Assembly (NCBI RefSeq): GCF_014648075.1 | Contig: NZ_BMQK01000002.1 | Coordinates: 248,001 to 312,000 of the forward strand | Direction of reading: 5' to 3' | DNA length: 64,000 nt | Source: Streptomyces ruber | GTDB taxonomy: Bacteria; Actinomycetota; Actinomycetes; Streptomycetales; Streptomycetaceae | Shown: positions 10,457 through 21,700 of the stretch, piece after piece | Position numbering within the stretch: the first letter of the stretch is position 1 | Layout of the letters: each line of letters opens with the position of its first letter | The notes under the pieces: model-generated | What the model was told of the DNA's origin: nothing | The model's database searches: none | Seen by the model: only the letters and a program-made list of their open reading frames with translations | Made by a program: the position numbers and the translations under genes

Positions 10457-10487
10457 CGCCGCTGCCGGGCGATACGAGGCAGCACAA

Positions 10488-10516
10488 AGGCCCCGCATAT
10501 TCACCCTGCGGGGCCT
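10488..10516 (+). terminator. Terminator hairpin after the DUF3800 gene
   Basis: Perfect 10-bp stem AGGCCCCGCA / TGCGGGGCCT with a 9-nt loop, 32 bp downstream of the DUF3800 stop codon. No T-run follows, as is usual in Streptomyces. Confidence 0.75.
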
Positions 10517-10567
10517 GAGGCGAACCGGGCGTCCGTTGCTTGTATGACGTCCCTGCCGCCGAGGCTA

Positions 10568-10598
10568 GCACGGCATCCCGGCGAGCGGGATGCCGTGC
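10568..10598 (-). terminator. Terminator hairpin of the pglYZ operon
   Basis: Perfect 13-bp stem GCACGGCATCCCG / CGGGATGCCGTGC with a 5-nt loop, lying 18 bp beyond the pglZ stop in the minus-strand direction. It separates pglYZ transcription from brxD-brxHI, so these are probably distinct units. Confidence 0.8.
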
Positions 10599-10616
10599 AC
10601 CGGGTCCGTACGCCCG

Positions 10617-13610
10617 TCAGGCGAGCCCGAACTGCTCCCGCAACAGTCCCGCGTGCAGACGCACCGTACGGCCGTCCGGCAGCGTCTCAAGGACCTGTAC
10701 GCCGTCGTAGTTGAGGAGCTGACGCAGTACGGCGGCGAAGCCGTCCGCCCGGCCCGTCGGGTGCCCGACGCGCTGGGCGAGCGCCGTCACGGGCAGGGTT
10801 CCGCCCGCGTCGATGAGGGCGGCGACCGCCGCCTGGAACTTGGCCATCTCCCGTTCCTGAGGTCTGCGGGCCAGGAGCTCGGCCTGGCTGCGCAACGCAT
10901 CGGAGGCGAAGAGCTGCGTGACGAGGGCATCCGCAGCGGAACGGGTCTGGTCCGCCGCTGCCCGAGCTTCCGCTTCCCGAGACGGTTCCGGCGCAGCGGG
11001 GGACGTCGGCACCTCGGCCATGTCGAACAGGGAGTCATGCGTCTCGGCCAGTTCGGCCAGCTGGGCCTGCGTCTTCGACGGCTTGGACCGGGTCTGCTTC
11101 TTCGGCGGCGCCGACGGTGCCGCCTCCTGCCGTTCCACGGCGGCCACCGGCGCCGGCCCGTCCAGCTGCCACCATCTCGGCTGCTGATCGCCCAGCTCCC
11201 GCCAGTCCCGCGGAGGTGTCGCACCGAACCGCAGAAAGGCAAGGACGGGAATGGCGAACTCGGCGGGGGACGCCCCACCGTGATACCCCGCCTTGAGAGC
11301 CGTATAGCGCGAGTCGGCGTCCCACAGGGCGACGATCGACGCACCGGACTCCGGCCACACCACCCGGGGACCGCTGAGCTCGATCTCGGCGTCGGCCAGG
11401 GACCCGCCGGGCGTGCGGTGGCGCGCGGACCCGGGGGAGGCGGCCTCGACCTTGGTGCCGTGCCGGTCCACCACATGCCCGTGGTCACTGGTGACGAGTA
11501 CCGCCATGCCCTGAGCGGCGGCGACTCGCAGCAGGTCGGACAGGCCCGGGATGTGATGCGGACGCCAGGAGCCGTCACCGAGCTTCTGCTCCTTGCCCAG
11601 CCGGTCGTCGATGGCGTTGAGAACCACCGCGACATGGGTGCGCCCGTCGGTGAGGGCCTCGGTGAGGGCTGGGCCGAAGGTGTCCCCGGCGGTGTCGGCA
11701 CGCAGGTCGTCCTTGTGGAACACCGCCGCCGGAGCCCCGCCCCACAACTTGAGCGTGGGGAACAGCCGCTTCTCGTCGGCCTGGGAGCCCTTCATCAACG
11801 TGCCCGTCAGCAGCGAGGTGCGGGAGACGGCGGTGAGCGTCGGCAGGGCGGCAGCCATGGCGCGGCGCCGCGGCGGCCCGTCGTCCTTCACCGGATCGAA
11901 CTCCGCCCAGGAGCCCCGCAGCTCCTCGGCCAGCTCGGTGGCGATGGCCGCGCTCATCCCGTCCAGTACGAGGAGCAGGACGCGCCGGGACTCCCCGCCC
12001 CGCACCACGGGCTTCACGACCCGTTCGAGGAAGTTCTCCACCGTGAGCATGGAGCCCGGCGCCTGACCGGCCGCCGTGGACGTGGCCAGGGTGCGGGCGA
12101 AGTGCCGGTCGATCCCGTGCCGCCGTTCCCGGACCCGCACGGCGAGCGCGTCGTACGCCGCCTTGAGTACGGGCTCGGGGTCGCCGCCCGCCTCGATGTG
12201 CTCCAGGGCCTGATCCACCCAGCCGGTCTCGGCGACGTGGCGCTGTATGCCGGCGGCCACCGTCGGGCAGTCGACGACCGGGTCGGCGGCCAGCCAGCGG
12301 GTCAGCCGCCAGGCCATCAGGACTCGCCCGATGCGGACGCGGATGTCCGGCTCGTCGGCACGCCGGTGACCGCGCAAGGCATCCACGGCCCCGGTGGTCG
12401 TGTCGGCCTCGCCGGACCGCAGCGCGTGCCCCACGGCGGTGAAGCTCGCCTCCAGACCCGCGGGCAGCAGTGGGCTGGTCCGCGCCGCCGTCTCCGCACC
12501 GAACTGCCGCACCAGGGCGGAGGCCCGCTCCAGCACGGTGTCACTGAGGCGCCGTGCCTCGCGAGCCTCGTCGGCCGCAACACCCGCGCCACGCGCCGCG
12601 GTGGCCAGCAGAGCGGACACGTACTCCTCGCAGGCCCGCCCGAACGACGACGCCAGGGCGTCGAACTCCTCGCCCGTCGCGGGCAGGTGCTCCCCGAACC
12701 AGCGCTCCGCCCGGCCCCGAGCCCGGTAGGTGTCGGCATCGGCAGGCGCGTGCTGCCACAACGTGGCGCACACCAGCCCGTAGGCGACCGCGTCGGGGCC
12801 GTGCTCGGCGTCGACGAGGGCGAGGAGCGCCCGTCCGGCGAGTCCCGCCTGGTCCTGTTCGCCGAGGAACGCAGCGATGCCCCGCCGTTCGGGGCCGCGC
12901 AGCGCGAGCAGCCGCTCCGGTCCGCCCGGGGTCAGGGACCAGGCGAGCAGCGAGTGGACGTCGAGCGCACCGCCCGGCCGGGGGACCGGCGACAGATCGG
13001 CGTCGGTCGCGTACGCCCCGAGCCGCAGCCGCCGCTGGGCCAGCGCGGACAGGGCCGTGAGCCGGGAGAGCACGGTGCCCGACACCGGAGGCCAGCCGCC
13101 GGGCGGTGTGGCGTCGAGCAGGGCTTCGGCGGCCCAGCCCGCGGCCCTGAGCCGGGGGTCGACCTGCCCGGCGCCGAACGCCTCGCGCACCACGTCCCAG
13201 CTGTCGACGGTGTCGATGCGCTGCTTGTGGGCACGGGCCAGGATCGCCGGGTCGAGCTCGCTCTGCTCCCGGTCGGTGAGCACCACCAGCACGCGCGGTC
13301 CGGCGGGACCGTCGACTCCGCTCCCGTCCGTTCTCCCTTTCGTGAGCAGATGCTCCAGGACCAGTTCGTGCACGGCGAGCGGCGACGGCGCCGCCGCGAC
13401 ACGGGCGGTGTACCCGTCGCCCCACACGGGCTCGGCCGGCCCGTCCCAGACGGGCGCGGACCGCAGCAGGACCACGCGCCGCCGGTCCTCGCCGCTCAGC
13501 GAGGCGGCGAGCGATGTCTGCGACGACAGGTACTGGGTGACGGTCGCCGGGTTCAGCGGTACGGCGAGCCCGGCGGACGCGGTGGCGTCGGCAGTGGTGA
13601 CGGTGCTCAT
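10617..13610 (-). CDS. pglZ: BREX type 2 phosphatase-fold protein PglZ
   Basis: A 997-residue protein of the PglZ family. The alkaline-phosphatase-like metal sites are visible as [11 protein letters not shown], the segment [13 protein letters not shown], and [15 protein letters not shown], where DHGH is the C-terminal metal-binding signature. PglZ is one of the hallmark proteins shared by BREX systems. In Streptomyces coelicolor it is part of the Pgl phage-growth-limitation system. Recent work on BREX homologues points to metal-dependent nuclease activity for the fold, but which reaction this copy performs is unknown. Its ATG overlaps the end of pglY by 4 bases (ATGA), showing translational coupling. 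The length is in the family range and the frame is intact. Confidence 0.92.
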   Translation of the reverse strand: MSTVTTADATASAGLAVPLNPATVTQYLSSQTSLAASLSGEDRRRVVLLRSAPVWDGPAEPVWGDGYTARVAAAPSPLAVHELVLEHLLTKGRTDGSGVDGPAGPRVLVVLTDREQSELDPAILARAHKQRIDTVDSWDVVREAFGAGQVDPRLRAAGWAAEALLDATPPGGWPPVSGTVLSRLTALSALAQRRLRLGAYATDADLSPVPRPGGALDVHSLLAWSLTPGGPERLLALRGPERRGIAAFLGEQDQAGLAGRALLALVDAEHGPDAVAYGLVCATLWQHAPADADTYRARGRAERWFGEHLPATGEEFDALASSFGRACEEYVSALLATAARGAGVAADEAREARRLSDTVLERASALVRQFGAETAARTSPLLPAGLEASFTAVGHALRSGEADTTTGAVDALRGHRRADEPDIRVRIGRVLMAWRLTRWLAADPVVDCPTVAAGIQRHVAETGWVDQALEHIEAGGDPEPVLKAAYDALAVRVRERRHGIDRHFARTLATSTAAGQAPGSMLTVENFLERVVKPVVRGGESRRVLLLVLDGMSAAIATELAEELRGSWAEFDPVKDDGPPRRRAMAAALPTLTAVSRTSLLTGTLMKGSQADEKRLFPTLKLWGGAPAAVFHKDDLRADTAGDTFGPALTEALTDGRTHVAVVLNAIDDRLGKEQKLGDGSWRPHHIPGLSDLLRVAAAQGMAVLVTSDHGHVVDRHGTKVEAASPGSARHRTPGGSLADAEIELSGPRVVWPESGASIVALWDADSRYTALKAGYHGGASPAEFAIPVLAFLRFGATPPRDWRELGDQQPRWWQLDGPAPVAAVERQEAAPSAPPKKQTRSKPSKTQAQLAELAETHDSLFDMAEVPTSPAAPEPSREAEARAAADQTRSAADALVTQLFASDALRSQAELLARRPQEREMAKFQAAVAALIDAGGTLPVTALAQRVGHPTGRADGFAAVLRQLLNYDGVQVLETLPDGRTVRLHAGLLREQFGLA

Positions 13611-16600
13611 CGCTCGACGACCCGCCAGGTGATCTCGATGGTGGCGCCCGGGTCACGGTTCACCAGCTCGGCCAGCTCCGCCTGGAGCTCGGCCGCGGCA
13701 CGCGCCGCCGTCGTACGCCCCCCTCCGGACGTGCGGACCGGGCGGCTTCCACCGCCGCCACCGCTCCCGGACCCGGCGGGCGCGGGCGGAAGGGTGGTAG
13801 GCACCGGCGGATGGCTGGAGTTCCCGCTCAGCGACACCTCACCCGCGCTCGGCCGGGCGGGCTCGGGCGGCGGAGTGGTGGAGGTGGCAGCGGCCCGGTT
13901 GCGCTTCACCAGCGCGAGGACCTCCCGCTCGGTACGGGACAGCGCCTCGACCAGGTTGCTGGTCTGCTGGTCGCTCCGGGCGACGTTGCGCAGCGAGTCC
14001 AGCAGCGCCAGCCCTTCCGGCCCCTCGTTGAGGGCGAGTTCGAGAGTCGTCCAGGAGGCGTCGTTCAGCGCCTGCGCCACCTTCCGTGCCTGGACGACCG
14101 AGGCGCCGTACCGTTCGGCACCGACCTGGCCGAGGTCGAACGACGCCAGCGCCTCCACGGTCTTCTTCGCCCCGGCGGCGCCCTGTCCCGCCGTACGGAC
14201 GAGGGCTCCCAGCAGGTCGGCGGACCGCCGGGCGAGGGCCAGCCGACCCGTCTCGTCGGTCTCGTCAAGCTGGAGGAACCCGGTGTGCGTCTCCAGCTGC
14301 CGCACCAGGTCGGCGGCAGCCTCCTGATGGGTACGGGCCAGCTCGGTGATCCGGCGCGCGAACTGGTTGACGATCCGGCCACGGCGCAGCGAGGGAGCCG
14401 TCTCACCGAAGATCGCGGCGAAGCGCTGCCGCGCGGTGTCCCAGTCCTCCCCGGAGGGCAGCGGCTGGCTGCGCAGCGCGTCCCCCTCCTTCATCTGCGA
14501 GAGTTCCGGAGCGGGGTCGAGGGGCATGCCGCCGCGCACCCACACCCGGTCGTCCATCTCGGCGAACGAGGCGACGACGAGCCGGGCGAGGAAGTCCGGC
14601 AGCCCGCGGGGGCTGGGCTCGTCCGTCCAGTCGGTCAGTGTGATGAGGCTCAGGTCACCGGTGGCGCCGCGGTCCCGGGCGAGCTTGCGGAAGTGGTCGG
14701 CCCAGTACGGCGACAGCTCGAAGTACGCCTCCTTCTGCTGCCCCAGCCGCAGCGGCCCGACGATGCGCTGCATCAGCTTCCTGTCCCCACTCGGCACCTC
14801 GGCGCGTCCGTCGCGTGCCTCGGCGGCGGCCCGCACATGACCGAACACCTTGCGGGCGTCGGCCGACTTCACGGTGATGCCGGTCCCGTCGGGGTCGAGG
14901 TCGGGGTGGTCGGGGTACTGGGAGGCGAGCAGCTTGCCCGCGATGTGCCGCAGCCCGTCGTGCAGCGACTGCCCGATGGAGAAGTGGAGCCCGCCGACCT
15001 CACGCAGCGACTGGAGATGGTCGGAGAAGTCGAGCTGCACGTCGGCGGCCTTCTTCTCGGCGAGGCCGTACGCCTGCTTGAAGGCGGCCCTGATGTTCTT
15101 GAGCAGCGACTCCCGCTGGGTCTCCAGCAGCCCCTTGGCTCGGGCCCGGTTGTCGGCGTTGAGATGGGCCGCGTACTGGCCGCTGAAGCGCTGGTCGTCG
15201 GCGAGTGCCTTGTCGATGACCACGAGCCGCCGGAAGTCGGCGTACCGCTGGGCGGACAGATGAGCGGGCAGCCAGGCGACGGTCCGGGTCCGCTCGCCCT
15301 GCTGTCTCTCCCGCAGCCGCTGCATCCGGCCGGCGTCCTCACGGGCGCCCCACTCGCTGTCGTCGAAGGGCAGGTCGATGACGATCCGCCACAGCCCCTC
15401 CTCCTGCGGCACCAAGTCATGGTCGGGCAGCTCGTCCTCGTCGGCGACGTTCCCGAACACGACCTCGGCGCTGCGCTCGGTGCCGCGCCACACGAAGTCC
15501 AGCCGGTCGGTGAGCTGCCCCTGCCTCAGGTCCAGCTCCTCGGTGAGCAGCCGTTTGGCGAGCGCCTCTCGGTTCGCCGGGTTGTCGTTGACCTGCGCGT
15601 TGGCGATGACCGAGTCGACGTCCACGCCGGACAGTTCGAGCCGTACGCCCGGGTTGGCGTCGGTGCCGGTCTCCTTGATCTCGGGGAACCGCCCCGCCCA
15701 CTCGGCGATCTTGTTCTTCAGGATGCCGTACTCGCGCCCGGGGATCGGGGCGACGACGGACCCGTAGTTGAGCGCGGACAGCCGCCGGATGGTGAGATCC
15801 GACAGGGCGGGCACGCTCGGCGCCAGCGCGGACAGCAGCAGCGTGCCGATGATGCGGTTGTCCCCGACGAACGTCTTCACTCGCCCCCGCAGATCGGGGT
15901 CGGTGATGCTGTCGGGTCCGCGGTGGGTGTACTGCTCGATGTCCTCCTCGGTCACGTTGTACGTGGCGAGCAGGTACGGGCGCAGCTTGGTCCGGTACAG
16001 CTTGTCGGCGGCCTCGAACACCACCTTCAGACTGTCGGTGAACGGCTTGTCGCCACCGGAGGTGATCAGCGGATACAGATCACCGACCGGTATCAGGTCA
16101 CCGAGCCGCAGCTCGTCGCGGTGGTCGGCGAGCAACTGCCCCATCAGCTTCATACCGGTCCGGTTGCGCTGGAGCGCGGACGACACATGGACGAGGGTGT
16201 CCATGAAGGCCGGCGAGAAGGGGTACGTCAGCCGGAAGCTGGCCTCGTCCGCCCCGATCCCGTCGGTGCCCCGGTCGGACCCGAGCAGCGTGTCCCACAC
16301 CTCCTGGCGCACCTTGCGGGTCTTCAGGAACTCCGCCTCGATCAGCGCGGCGGCCTCGGTGCTCTTGGGCTGGAGCAGCCGCGCCCGCGCGATCTGCGGC
16401 AGGTTGCGGTCCTCCAGCGTGATCTTGTCGAAGCGCCCGGACGCCTGGTTGAGCGTGTCCTGGATCGACGCCTCGGCCGCCCCCGACAGCTCCTCGCCCA
16501 CCAGCTCCCGCAGGTCACGCTGGCGGGCGATGAAGGACACGACCGGGATGGCCCGCCGCGCGTCGGCACCCTCCACGAAGTTCGTGATCTTCCCGGCCTC

Positions 16601-17536
16601 CCGCCCCACGAACTTCTGGTCGTGGATGAGGGTGGCGAGCCACAGGATCAGCTCGTCGAGGAAGAGGATCAGCCCGTCGTACCCGAGCTCCTTCGCATGC
16701 GCGGCGATCACGGACAGCCCCGCGTCGAGCGAGATGAACCCGTGCTCGTTCTCGGCGGCGTTCTTCGTGAAACCCGGCAGCAGATTCGTACTCGCATCCT
16801 GCACCAGCCGTGCCCGCAGCTCGGCGGGCGTAAAGGGGCTGACGAGGTTGAGGGCGTGCCCGGACTCGTGGATCTCCTCGGCGGCCAGCGCGATGTCGAG
16901 GAGCTCGGGCGTCCAGGCGAACGACTCGCCCCACTCGTCGTCATCGTCCCCGGCGTCCGCGCCGTCCGGCGAGGTGAGCCCCTCGATGATGAACCGGTCG
17001 CCGTGCCGGGCCCGCAGCGCCCGGATGTCCTCGAACAGCGCGTCGGTCCGGTACACCTGCGGCGTGGGCGCGTCAGGGTGCAACTTCTTGACGTGGCTGA
17101 CGTACCCGCCGAGGACCCGCTGCTCCATCGCCTTGGCACCGAGCATGTGGTACGGCACCAGGAGGAATCGTTTCCCCTCGGCACCGAGCCACTCGTGCTT
17201 GGCCAGCAGCGGATCGAACTCCCCGCGCCGCCGCGCGGCAGGGCTGCCGCTGAGCAGCGCGTGCAGCACGGCCATGAAGTGCGACTTACCGGAACCGAAC
17301 GAGCCGTGCAGATAGGCGGCCTTGGACGTGTGTCCGTCGAGCGCGGCCCTGATCAGCCCGAGCGCCTCGTCGAAGTTCTCCAGCAGCCGTTCGGTGACCA
17401 CGTAGTCCTTGAGCGCGTGCTCGGCGCCCTCGGGAGTGGTCGCCTCGGACAGCTGGAGCACGAAGTCCGAGGTCGATATGGACTCCTTGATGTCGATGAC
17501 ATCGCGGAGAAGAGGTGGCTGCTGGGCCTGTGCCAT
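13607..17536 (-). CDS. pglY: BREX type 2 ATPase PglY (BrxC-like)
   Basis: A 1,309-residue AAA-type ATPase with Walker A GSFGSGKS (78-85) and a Walker B-like [11 protein letters not shown] in the middle of the N-terminal half. This is the PglY/BrxC family, which supplies the large ATPase of type 2 BREX. PglY and PglZ are essential for Pgl-mediated resistance in S. coelicolor. The last 120 residues contain a Pro/Ser/Gly-rich linker followed by a small basic domain. The ATG at 17536 has an upstream GGGGGGAAG. It is the first gene of pglY-pglZ; its promoter must lie in the 17,537-17,903 gap. No frame damage was seen. Confidence 0.92.
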   Translation of the reverse strand: MAQAQQPPLLRDVIDIKESISTSDFVLQLSEATTPEGAEHALKDYVVTERLLENFDEALGLIRAALDGHTSKAAYLHGSFGSGKSHFMAVLHALLSGSPAARRRGEFDPLLAKHEWLGAEGKRFLLVPYHMLGAKAMEQRVLGGYVSHVKKLHPDAPTPQVYRTDALFEDIRALRARHGDRFIIEGLTSPDGADAGDDDDEWGESFAWTPELLDIALAAEEIHESGHALNLVSPFTPAELRARLVQDASTNLLPGFTKNAAENEHGFISLDAGLSVIAAHAKELGYDGLILFLDELILWLATLIHDQKFVGREAGKITNFVEGADARRAIPVVSFIARQRDLRELVGEELSGAAEASIQDTLNQASGRFDKITLEDRNLPQIARARLLQPKSTEAAALIEAEFLKTRKVRQEVWDTLLGSDRGTDGIGADEASFRLTYPFSPAFMDTLVHVSSALQRNRTGMKLMGQLLADHRDELRLGDLIPVGDLYPLITSGGDKPFTDSLKVVFEAADKLYRTKLRPYLLATYNVTEEDIEQYTHRGPDSITDPDLRGRVKTFVGDNRIIGTLLLSALAPSVPALSDLTIRRLSALNYGSVVAPIPGREYGILKNKIAEWAGRFPEIKETGTDANPGVRLELSGVDVDSVIANAQVNDNPANREALAKRLLTEELDLRQGQLTDRLDFVWRGTERSAEVVFGNVADEDELPDHDLVPQEEGLWRIVIDLPFDDSEWGAREDAGRMQRLRERQQGERTRTVAWLPAHLSAQRYADFRRLVVIDKALADDQRFSGQYAAHLNADNRARAKGLLETQRESLLKNIRAAFKQAYGLAEKKAADVQLDFSDHLQSLREVGGLHFSIGQSLHDGLRHIAGKLLASQYPDHPDLDPDGTGITVKSADARKVFGHVRAAAEARDGRAEVPSGDRKLMQRIVGPLRLGQQKEAYFELSPYWADHFRKLARDRGATGDLSLITLTDWTDEPSPRGLPDFLARLVVASFAEMDDRVWVRGGMPLDPAPELSQMKEGDALRSQPLPSGEDWDTARQRFAAIFGETAPSLRRGRIVNQFARRITELARTHQEAAADLVRQLETHTGFLQLDETDETGRLALARRSADLLGALVRTAGQGAAGAKKTVEALASFDLGQVGAERYGASVVQARKVAQALNDASWTTLELALNEGPEGLALLDSLRNVARSDQQTSNLVEALSRTEREVLALVKRNRAAATSTTPPPEPARPSAGEVSLSGNSSHPPVPTTLPPAPAGSGSGGGGGSRPVRTSGGGRTTAARAAAELQAELAELVNRDPGATIEITWRVVER

Positions 17537-17903
17537 CGCGGGTCTCGCTTCCCCCCGGCCGTCGGGGCACGTCGGTGCTGCGGCCGTGTCGCTCGCTGTC
17601 GTTCGTTCGTTTCTGATTGAACCTCAGAACATTGTCCGACAAGGTTGCGTCACTTGGGGCGGGTGGTCCGCGTGACGTCCAGGAGGTCGCTCACGAGGCG
17701 CTCACTGAGCCAAAGCAGAAGGGGCGGTCCTCGGTGATGTGATCGCTGGGCAGCAGGGCGCTGCCCAGCAAGCCGGACACGTCGACACCGGACGGGTGGA
17801 CAAGCTCACGAAGCCTCTGGTGGAGACGGATTTCTTGGTCTAAAACCCATCTATCGGGAGCATCACTTGCCTGTCATTCCAACTGGCATGTTCAGTCGCC
17901 AAA
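17537..17903. other. Divergent intergenic region between pglY and the NACHT gene
   Basis: 367 bp with no convincing gene. The pglY-proximal part has lower GC and short direct TTCG repeats and should contain the pglYZ promoter, though no consensus boxes stand out. A perfect 9-bp hairpin CTGGGCAGC / GCTGCCCAG with a 5-nt loop lies at 17746-17768. Sequence composition changes from about 17,830 onward, becoming AT-richer into the NACHT gene. This suggests the boundary of a horizontally acquired block. Confidence 0.5.
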
Positions 17904-20423
17904 TTGGACAAGGCTCACTCGCTGGACATATCCGTGAGCACGAGCGGTGTACTTGGCAACGACCGGTCACTGGCTGACGATTACGAGATGGACAGGCGGG
18001 TTCTCAGGTGGGCTGGCGTACTGATGGTGGGGGGAGCGTCTGCAGGGCTTGCGGCGTATGTCGATCATGTCGGGCTAGACGACGCAGACAAGTCCGCCAG
18101 TGTATTTGGCGCCTTTGTTGGGCTTATTGGGACATTCGCGCTATTCTGGGACCGGGTGCTCGCGAGACGAGCCACCTCGACTGTCGGCCGCCTCGAAGAC
18201 TCCGCCGACGCTTTGGCTCAAGCCGTGCGCACCCAGTGGGAAGAAGAATACAAACTGCGTCGTCTCAACGACCCCTACCCCCTGCCGGTCTCATGGCGAG
18301 CTGCGGACTTCGATCTAATGGAGGAGTGGTCGCTACTGGAGGCGACGGCGGCGGACTGGCCCAATGGTTCTCGTCGGGATACCCAAGGTTGGGCCACAAG
18401 CGCGCCGGAGATCTCAGGGGCGGGTGGCGAAATTTTAAGCATTCTGAACAAGGTACCTACAAAGCGCCTAGTGGTCCTGGGGGAGCCCGGTTCAGGGAAA
18501 ACGATGTTACTGGTCCGGATGTTGCTGGATTCGTTCGAGCGTCGTCATGCTGGAGAACCCGTCCCAGTTCTCTTTTCGCTAGCTTCATGGAATCCCCTCA
18601 AGCAGTCTTTGAGTGAATGGCTGGTTGACCGCTTAACGCAGGACTATGCTGCGCTCCGCAACCCTGCCCCGGGAGTAGTGGCAGATACCAGCTGCGCGCA
18701 AGCACTCCTAGATCATCGAATGATCTTCCCCATTTTGGACGGGTTCGATGAGATTCCTGAGCGTGTACGCCCCGTGGCCTTGGGCAGTATCAATGCCGCT
18801 CTCTCCCTCGGGCAAGGGGCGGTACTTTCCAGTAGAATCGAAGAGTACCGTACAGCAACCCAAGGATCTGCCAGCGCCGTGCCCGTGAAACTAGCCAGTG
18901 CAGCAGCGATCGAGCTGAATTCACTCGATACCGAGGAGTGCATTAATTATCTCTTGCGCGACGCTGGCGGCAGTGGGACCACGGCCGCGTCACGCTGGTC
19001 TCCCGTGTTTCATATCATGCGTGGTTGTCCAGATGCGCCAGTGAAGCAGGCGTTACGTACGCCGCTCATGCTTTTTTTAGTGCGGACCATTTACAATCCG
19101 AGGCCAGGTGAGAGCACCGGATCACTGCCCGGTCCATCTGAACTGTGTAACCCTTCTCAATTCCCTGATGCTGCCGCGATCGAGCGCCATCTTTTCGACG
19201 CCTACATACCTGCCGCGTATCGACACAACCCGGAATCCCGGGCGCGGCCGGAGTGGTCAGCAGCGGACGCGGAGCGGTGGTTTAAGTTCTTGGCCGAGCA
19301 TCTAGAGGAACGATTGAATGGCACGACCGACATTGCTTGGTGGAAGCTGCTGGAGTCAGCCCCCAAGATTCTACCCAATCTAGTAACGGCCCTAATTGGC
19401 GGGCTGGCCTGCGGGCTAGGGGCGGGCTTCGGCTCGGGGGTCGGTATTGGCTTTGGTTTGGGGGTTGGAGCTGGCATAATATGTGGCTTTACTGCAGGGC
19501 TTCCACTCAGATCGATCGGGAACGTGCGAACTTCTCTGAGTGGGTTTATGGCCGGCCTGGTAGGCGGTCTCCTCGGAGGGCTGGTCGCTGGACTGGTCGG
19601 CATGGTGGGCCTGGGGTATGCCGTGGGACCAGCGGGTGGAATCGCAGCAGGGCTGGGAGTCGGTGTAGCTGTGGGCCCGGCAAGCGGTCTGGCTGGCGGT
19701 TTCGCTGGGGGACTTGTTGGTGGGGCAATAGCTGGCATGCTTTCCGGAATTGGAATTGGCCTTCCCTCGGGGCTCATGAACGGGCTAGGAGTAGGCTTGG
19801 CCGCGGCCGTGACGGTGCATTTCGTTGGGCGAAAAGAGCCAGCACAGAGACTGGATTGGAAGCCCATCGGAGTGGTCGGCGGAGTCACGGTTGGAATGGC
19901 GGTGGGAATAGCCTCAGCGTTGGTGGCTGGAATCGGCATAGGATCTTTGGTAGGAATAATCGTAGGGATTGCTAGCGCCCTTGTAGCTGGCCTTGCGGGA
20001 GCATCGGCAGATCCCACTGCATACAAAGATCCGCAGGAATCACTGGCCGGTGACAGTCGCACATTCTTCATCTACATGACGGCTACCCTGGCCGCAGTCT
20101 GGGCAATATCTACTCTCATAACAGGCATTGCTGTGACCACTGAAAACCAACTTTCGGTTGACTTGGGTAGAATGCTCATTGCCGGTGCGATGCCCGGACT
20201 CTCCATCGCTATTGCCGTTAGTGTTGTTCAGGCTTTCACCAAGGCTGTTTGGGGGGCGCACACGATCGCGCGGATTTGGCTGTCGGTGCGGAGGTGCCTC
20301 CCCTGGCGACTCATGGAATTCCTGGCAGACGCACACAAGAAGGGTGTTCTACGTCAAGCTGGAGCGAGTTATCAATTTCGGCATGCGGAGCTGCAGCGCC
20401 GATTGGCGTCCCGTGATGCATAG
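17904..20423 (+). CDS. NACHT-type NTPase with glycine-rich membrane C-terminus
   Basis: Up to 839 residues from a TTG at 17904. A GTG at 17934 or an ATG at 17988 are alternatives, and none has a clear ribosome site. Two N-terminal hydrophobic segments (about 34-52 and 66-86) precede a NACHT/STAND NTPase core with Walker A GEPGSGKT (193-200) and Walker B IFPILDGFDEIPE (about 274-286); the DGFDE form is typical of NACHT. The region from about 490 to 690 is an extended glycine-rich hydrophobic array resembling stacked glycine-zipper helices, followed by more hydrophobic helices and a basic tail. Bacterial NACHT proteins are known anti-phage proteins, and a membrane-acting effector end would fit abortive defence (inference). 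The gene is clearly less GC-rich than its neighbours, suggesting transfer. Confidence 0.82.
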   Translation: MDKAHSLDISVSTSGVLGNDRSLADDYEMDRRVLRWAGVLMVGGASAGLAAYVDHVGLDDADKSASVFGAFVGLIGTFALFWDRVLARRATSTVGRLEDSADALAQAVRTQWEEEYKLRRLNDPYPLPVSWRAADFDLMEEWSLLEATAADWPNGSRRDTQGWATSAPEISGAGGEILSILNKVPTKRLVVLGEPGSGKTMLLVRMLLDSFERRHAGEPVPVLFSLASWNPLKQSLSEWLVDRLTQDYAALRNPAPGVVADTSCAQALLDHRMIFPILDGFDEIPERVRPVALGSINAALSLGQGAVLSSRIEEYRTATQGSASAVPVKLASAAAIELNSLDTEECINYLLRDAGGSGTTAASRWSPVFHIMRGCPDAPVKQALRTPLMLFLVRTIYNPRPGESTGSLPGPSELCNPSQFPDAAAIERHLFDAYIPAAYRHNPESRARPEWSAADAERWFKFLAEHLEERLNGTTDIAWWKLLESAPKILPNLVTALIGGLACGLGAGFGSGVGIGFGLGVGAGIICGFTAGLPLRSIGNVRTSLSGFMAGLVGGLLGGLVAGLVGMVGLGYAVGPAGGIAAGLGVGVAVGPASGLAGGFAGGLVGGAIAGMLSGIGIGLPSGLMNGLGVGLAAAVTVHFVGRKEPAQRLDWKPIGVVGGVTVGMAVGIASALVAGIGIGSLVGIIVGIASALVAGLAGASADPTAYKDPQESLAGDSRTFFIYMTATLAAVWAISTLITGIAVTTENQLSVDLGRMLIAGAMPGLSIAIAVSVVQAFTKAVWGAHTIARIWLSVRRCLPWRLMEFLADAHKKGVLRQAGASYQFRHAELQRRLASRDA

Positions 20424-20744
20424 CCTTATCTCAGTGAGCCTCAAGAGTTTCCAAGGGAAGACGGGAGCGGAGCAACGGCCCGCCAAGCCGTTTCGGGCTT
20501 CCATGGCTTCCCGCACTTGGGCGGGGACAGGAGTGCAGCAGGGAGCGCATCGGCAAGCGCGCCGGGCATGCAAGATCCCGCGACCGTCGGTCAGTTGTCG
20601 TCACGCGCATGCCGGTTGCTTCCGAACTGGACAGCGCGCGCCGTTGCACTCCGACGCACCACCCACTGGCCGGAACACAGCTTGTAGACATTTCAACCGG
20701 ACATCCACCCTGACCTGGTCGGCCAACGACCGTCAGGGGGGATC
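20424..20744. other. Intergenic region after the NACHT gene, no gene seen
   Basis: 321 bp without a supported coding region on either strand and no strong terminator hairpin. The last 60 bp should contain the promoter and leader of the following coiled-coil gene. Confidence 0.5.
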
Positions 20745-21554
20745 ATGCCATTCGGCAGGGAAGACAGAGCGCGACTTCAGAAGCTGGTGCACCAGCTCGA
20801 CTGCATCGCCAACGACCTCACCGGGCTCAAGCAGATAACCACCGACCTCACCGCGCTCAAACAGCAGGTCGCCGACCAGCAGCACGCGATCGACGAGGCC
20901 CGCCGCGATGCCAACGCGGCCATTAACAACGGCCTCACTGAGATCCGAGCCACCGTCCGCGCCGGCCTCGACCGACCCAACGAGCTCCTCACCGGGCCAC
21001 TCGTCGCGGTCGACAAAGAGCTGGCAGCCATTCGAACTGGCATCAGCGAGCTGAAGACGCAGGCCGAGTGGACAGGCAAGCACGACCCGGGTGGTTCCGA
21101 GGACGAGCCGCCGAACCCGCCCGAGCCTCCGCAGCCGCGGTGCGGGCCGACCGGTCCGCCCGAACCCGACCCGGACATCCTGCGTGCCGCCGCAGGCATC
21201 GCCCACGCCACTGTCCAAGCGCAACGTGACACGTGGGCGTTCCTGATCCAGGTCGCCGGCAACGAGACGCACTTCCACATTCCCGGCAAGGTGAAAGACG
21301 ACGACGGGTTCGTCAAGGTTCGCTTCTCCGGTCCCAGCCTTGTTGCGGCCGTCACCAGCCTGCACCGTGTCGCCCACACCACGGACAACCCCAACACCCG
21401 GGCCATTGCCGAACACGTCCGTGACAAGATCACTGCCGCTGTGCGCGAAGTCCTGAACAACCCCCGTAGCGGCAACACGGGCAAGCCGGTCTGCATCGTC
21501 ATCGACGATCGACCCGCATCCGCGGGATGCGAACCGAAGACCGGCTGCGAGTAA
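20745..21554 (+). CDS. Coiled-coil protein of unknown function
   Basis: A 269-residue protein whose ATG follows a strong GGGGGG ribosome site. Residues 10-110 are a long amphipathic coiled coil with heptad-like Leu/Ile/Ala spacing, similar in look to tropomyosin or methyl-accepting-type helices. A Pro-rich hinge (about 112-140) leads to a C-terminal alpha/beta-looking domain of about 120 residues with no motif I recognise. There is no signal peptide or membrane segment. It lies between the NACHT gene and a pair of small minus-strand genes inside the BREX interval. Whether it works with the NACHT protein is unknown; no domain supports a specific role. Confidence 0.7.
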   Translation: MPFGREDRARLQKLVHQLDCIANDLTGLKQITTDLTALKQQVADQQHAIDEARRDANAAINNGLTEIRATVRAGLDRPNELLTGPLVAVDKELAAIRTGISELKTQAEWTGKHDPGGSEDEPPNPPEPPQPRCGPTGPPEPDPDILRAAAGIAHATVQAQRDTWAFLIQVAGNETHFHIPGKVKDDDGFVKVRFSGPSLVAAVTSLHRVAHTTDNPNTRAIAEHVRDKITAAVREVLNNPRSGNTGKPVCIVIDDRPASAGCEPKTGCE

Positions 21555-21560
21555 CAGCAC

Positions 21561-21596
21561 CGCGTCCCCGCAACCGAGAGCGGGCGCGGGGACGCG
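21561..21596 (+). terminator. Terminator hairpin after the coiled-coil gene
   Basis: 11-bp perfect stem CGCGTCCCCGC / GCGGGGACGCG with a 14-nt loop, starting 7 bp past the stop codon. Confidence 0.72.
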
Positions 21597-21700
21597 CCGG
21601 TGGTGCAGGCAGGGACGGCGTACAACTGCGGCTCTCGTGACCGTCATGTCCTCTGCGGTGGTCGGCCGGTACGCATGGGCCATGGTCACTGGGTACGGGG

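Noticed and set aside
10590..14327. Long plus-strand open frame over pglZ and the pglY end
   Set aside because: Shadow of pglZ/pglY on the opposite strand; the minus-strand proteins have full family motifs.
13811..17620. Plus-strand frame of 1,269 codons over pglY
   Set aside because: Antisense shadow of pglY with no recognisable domain.
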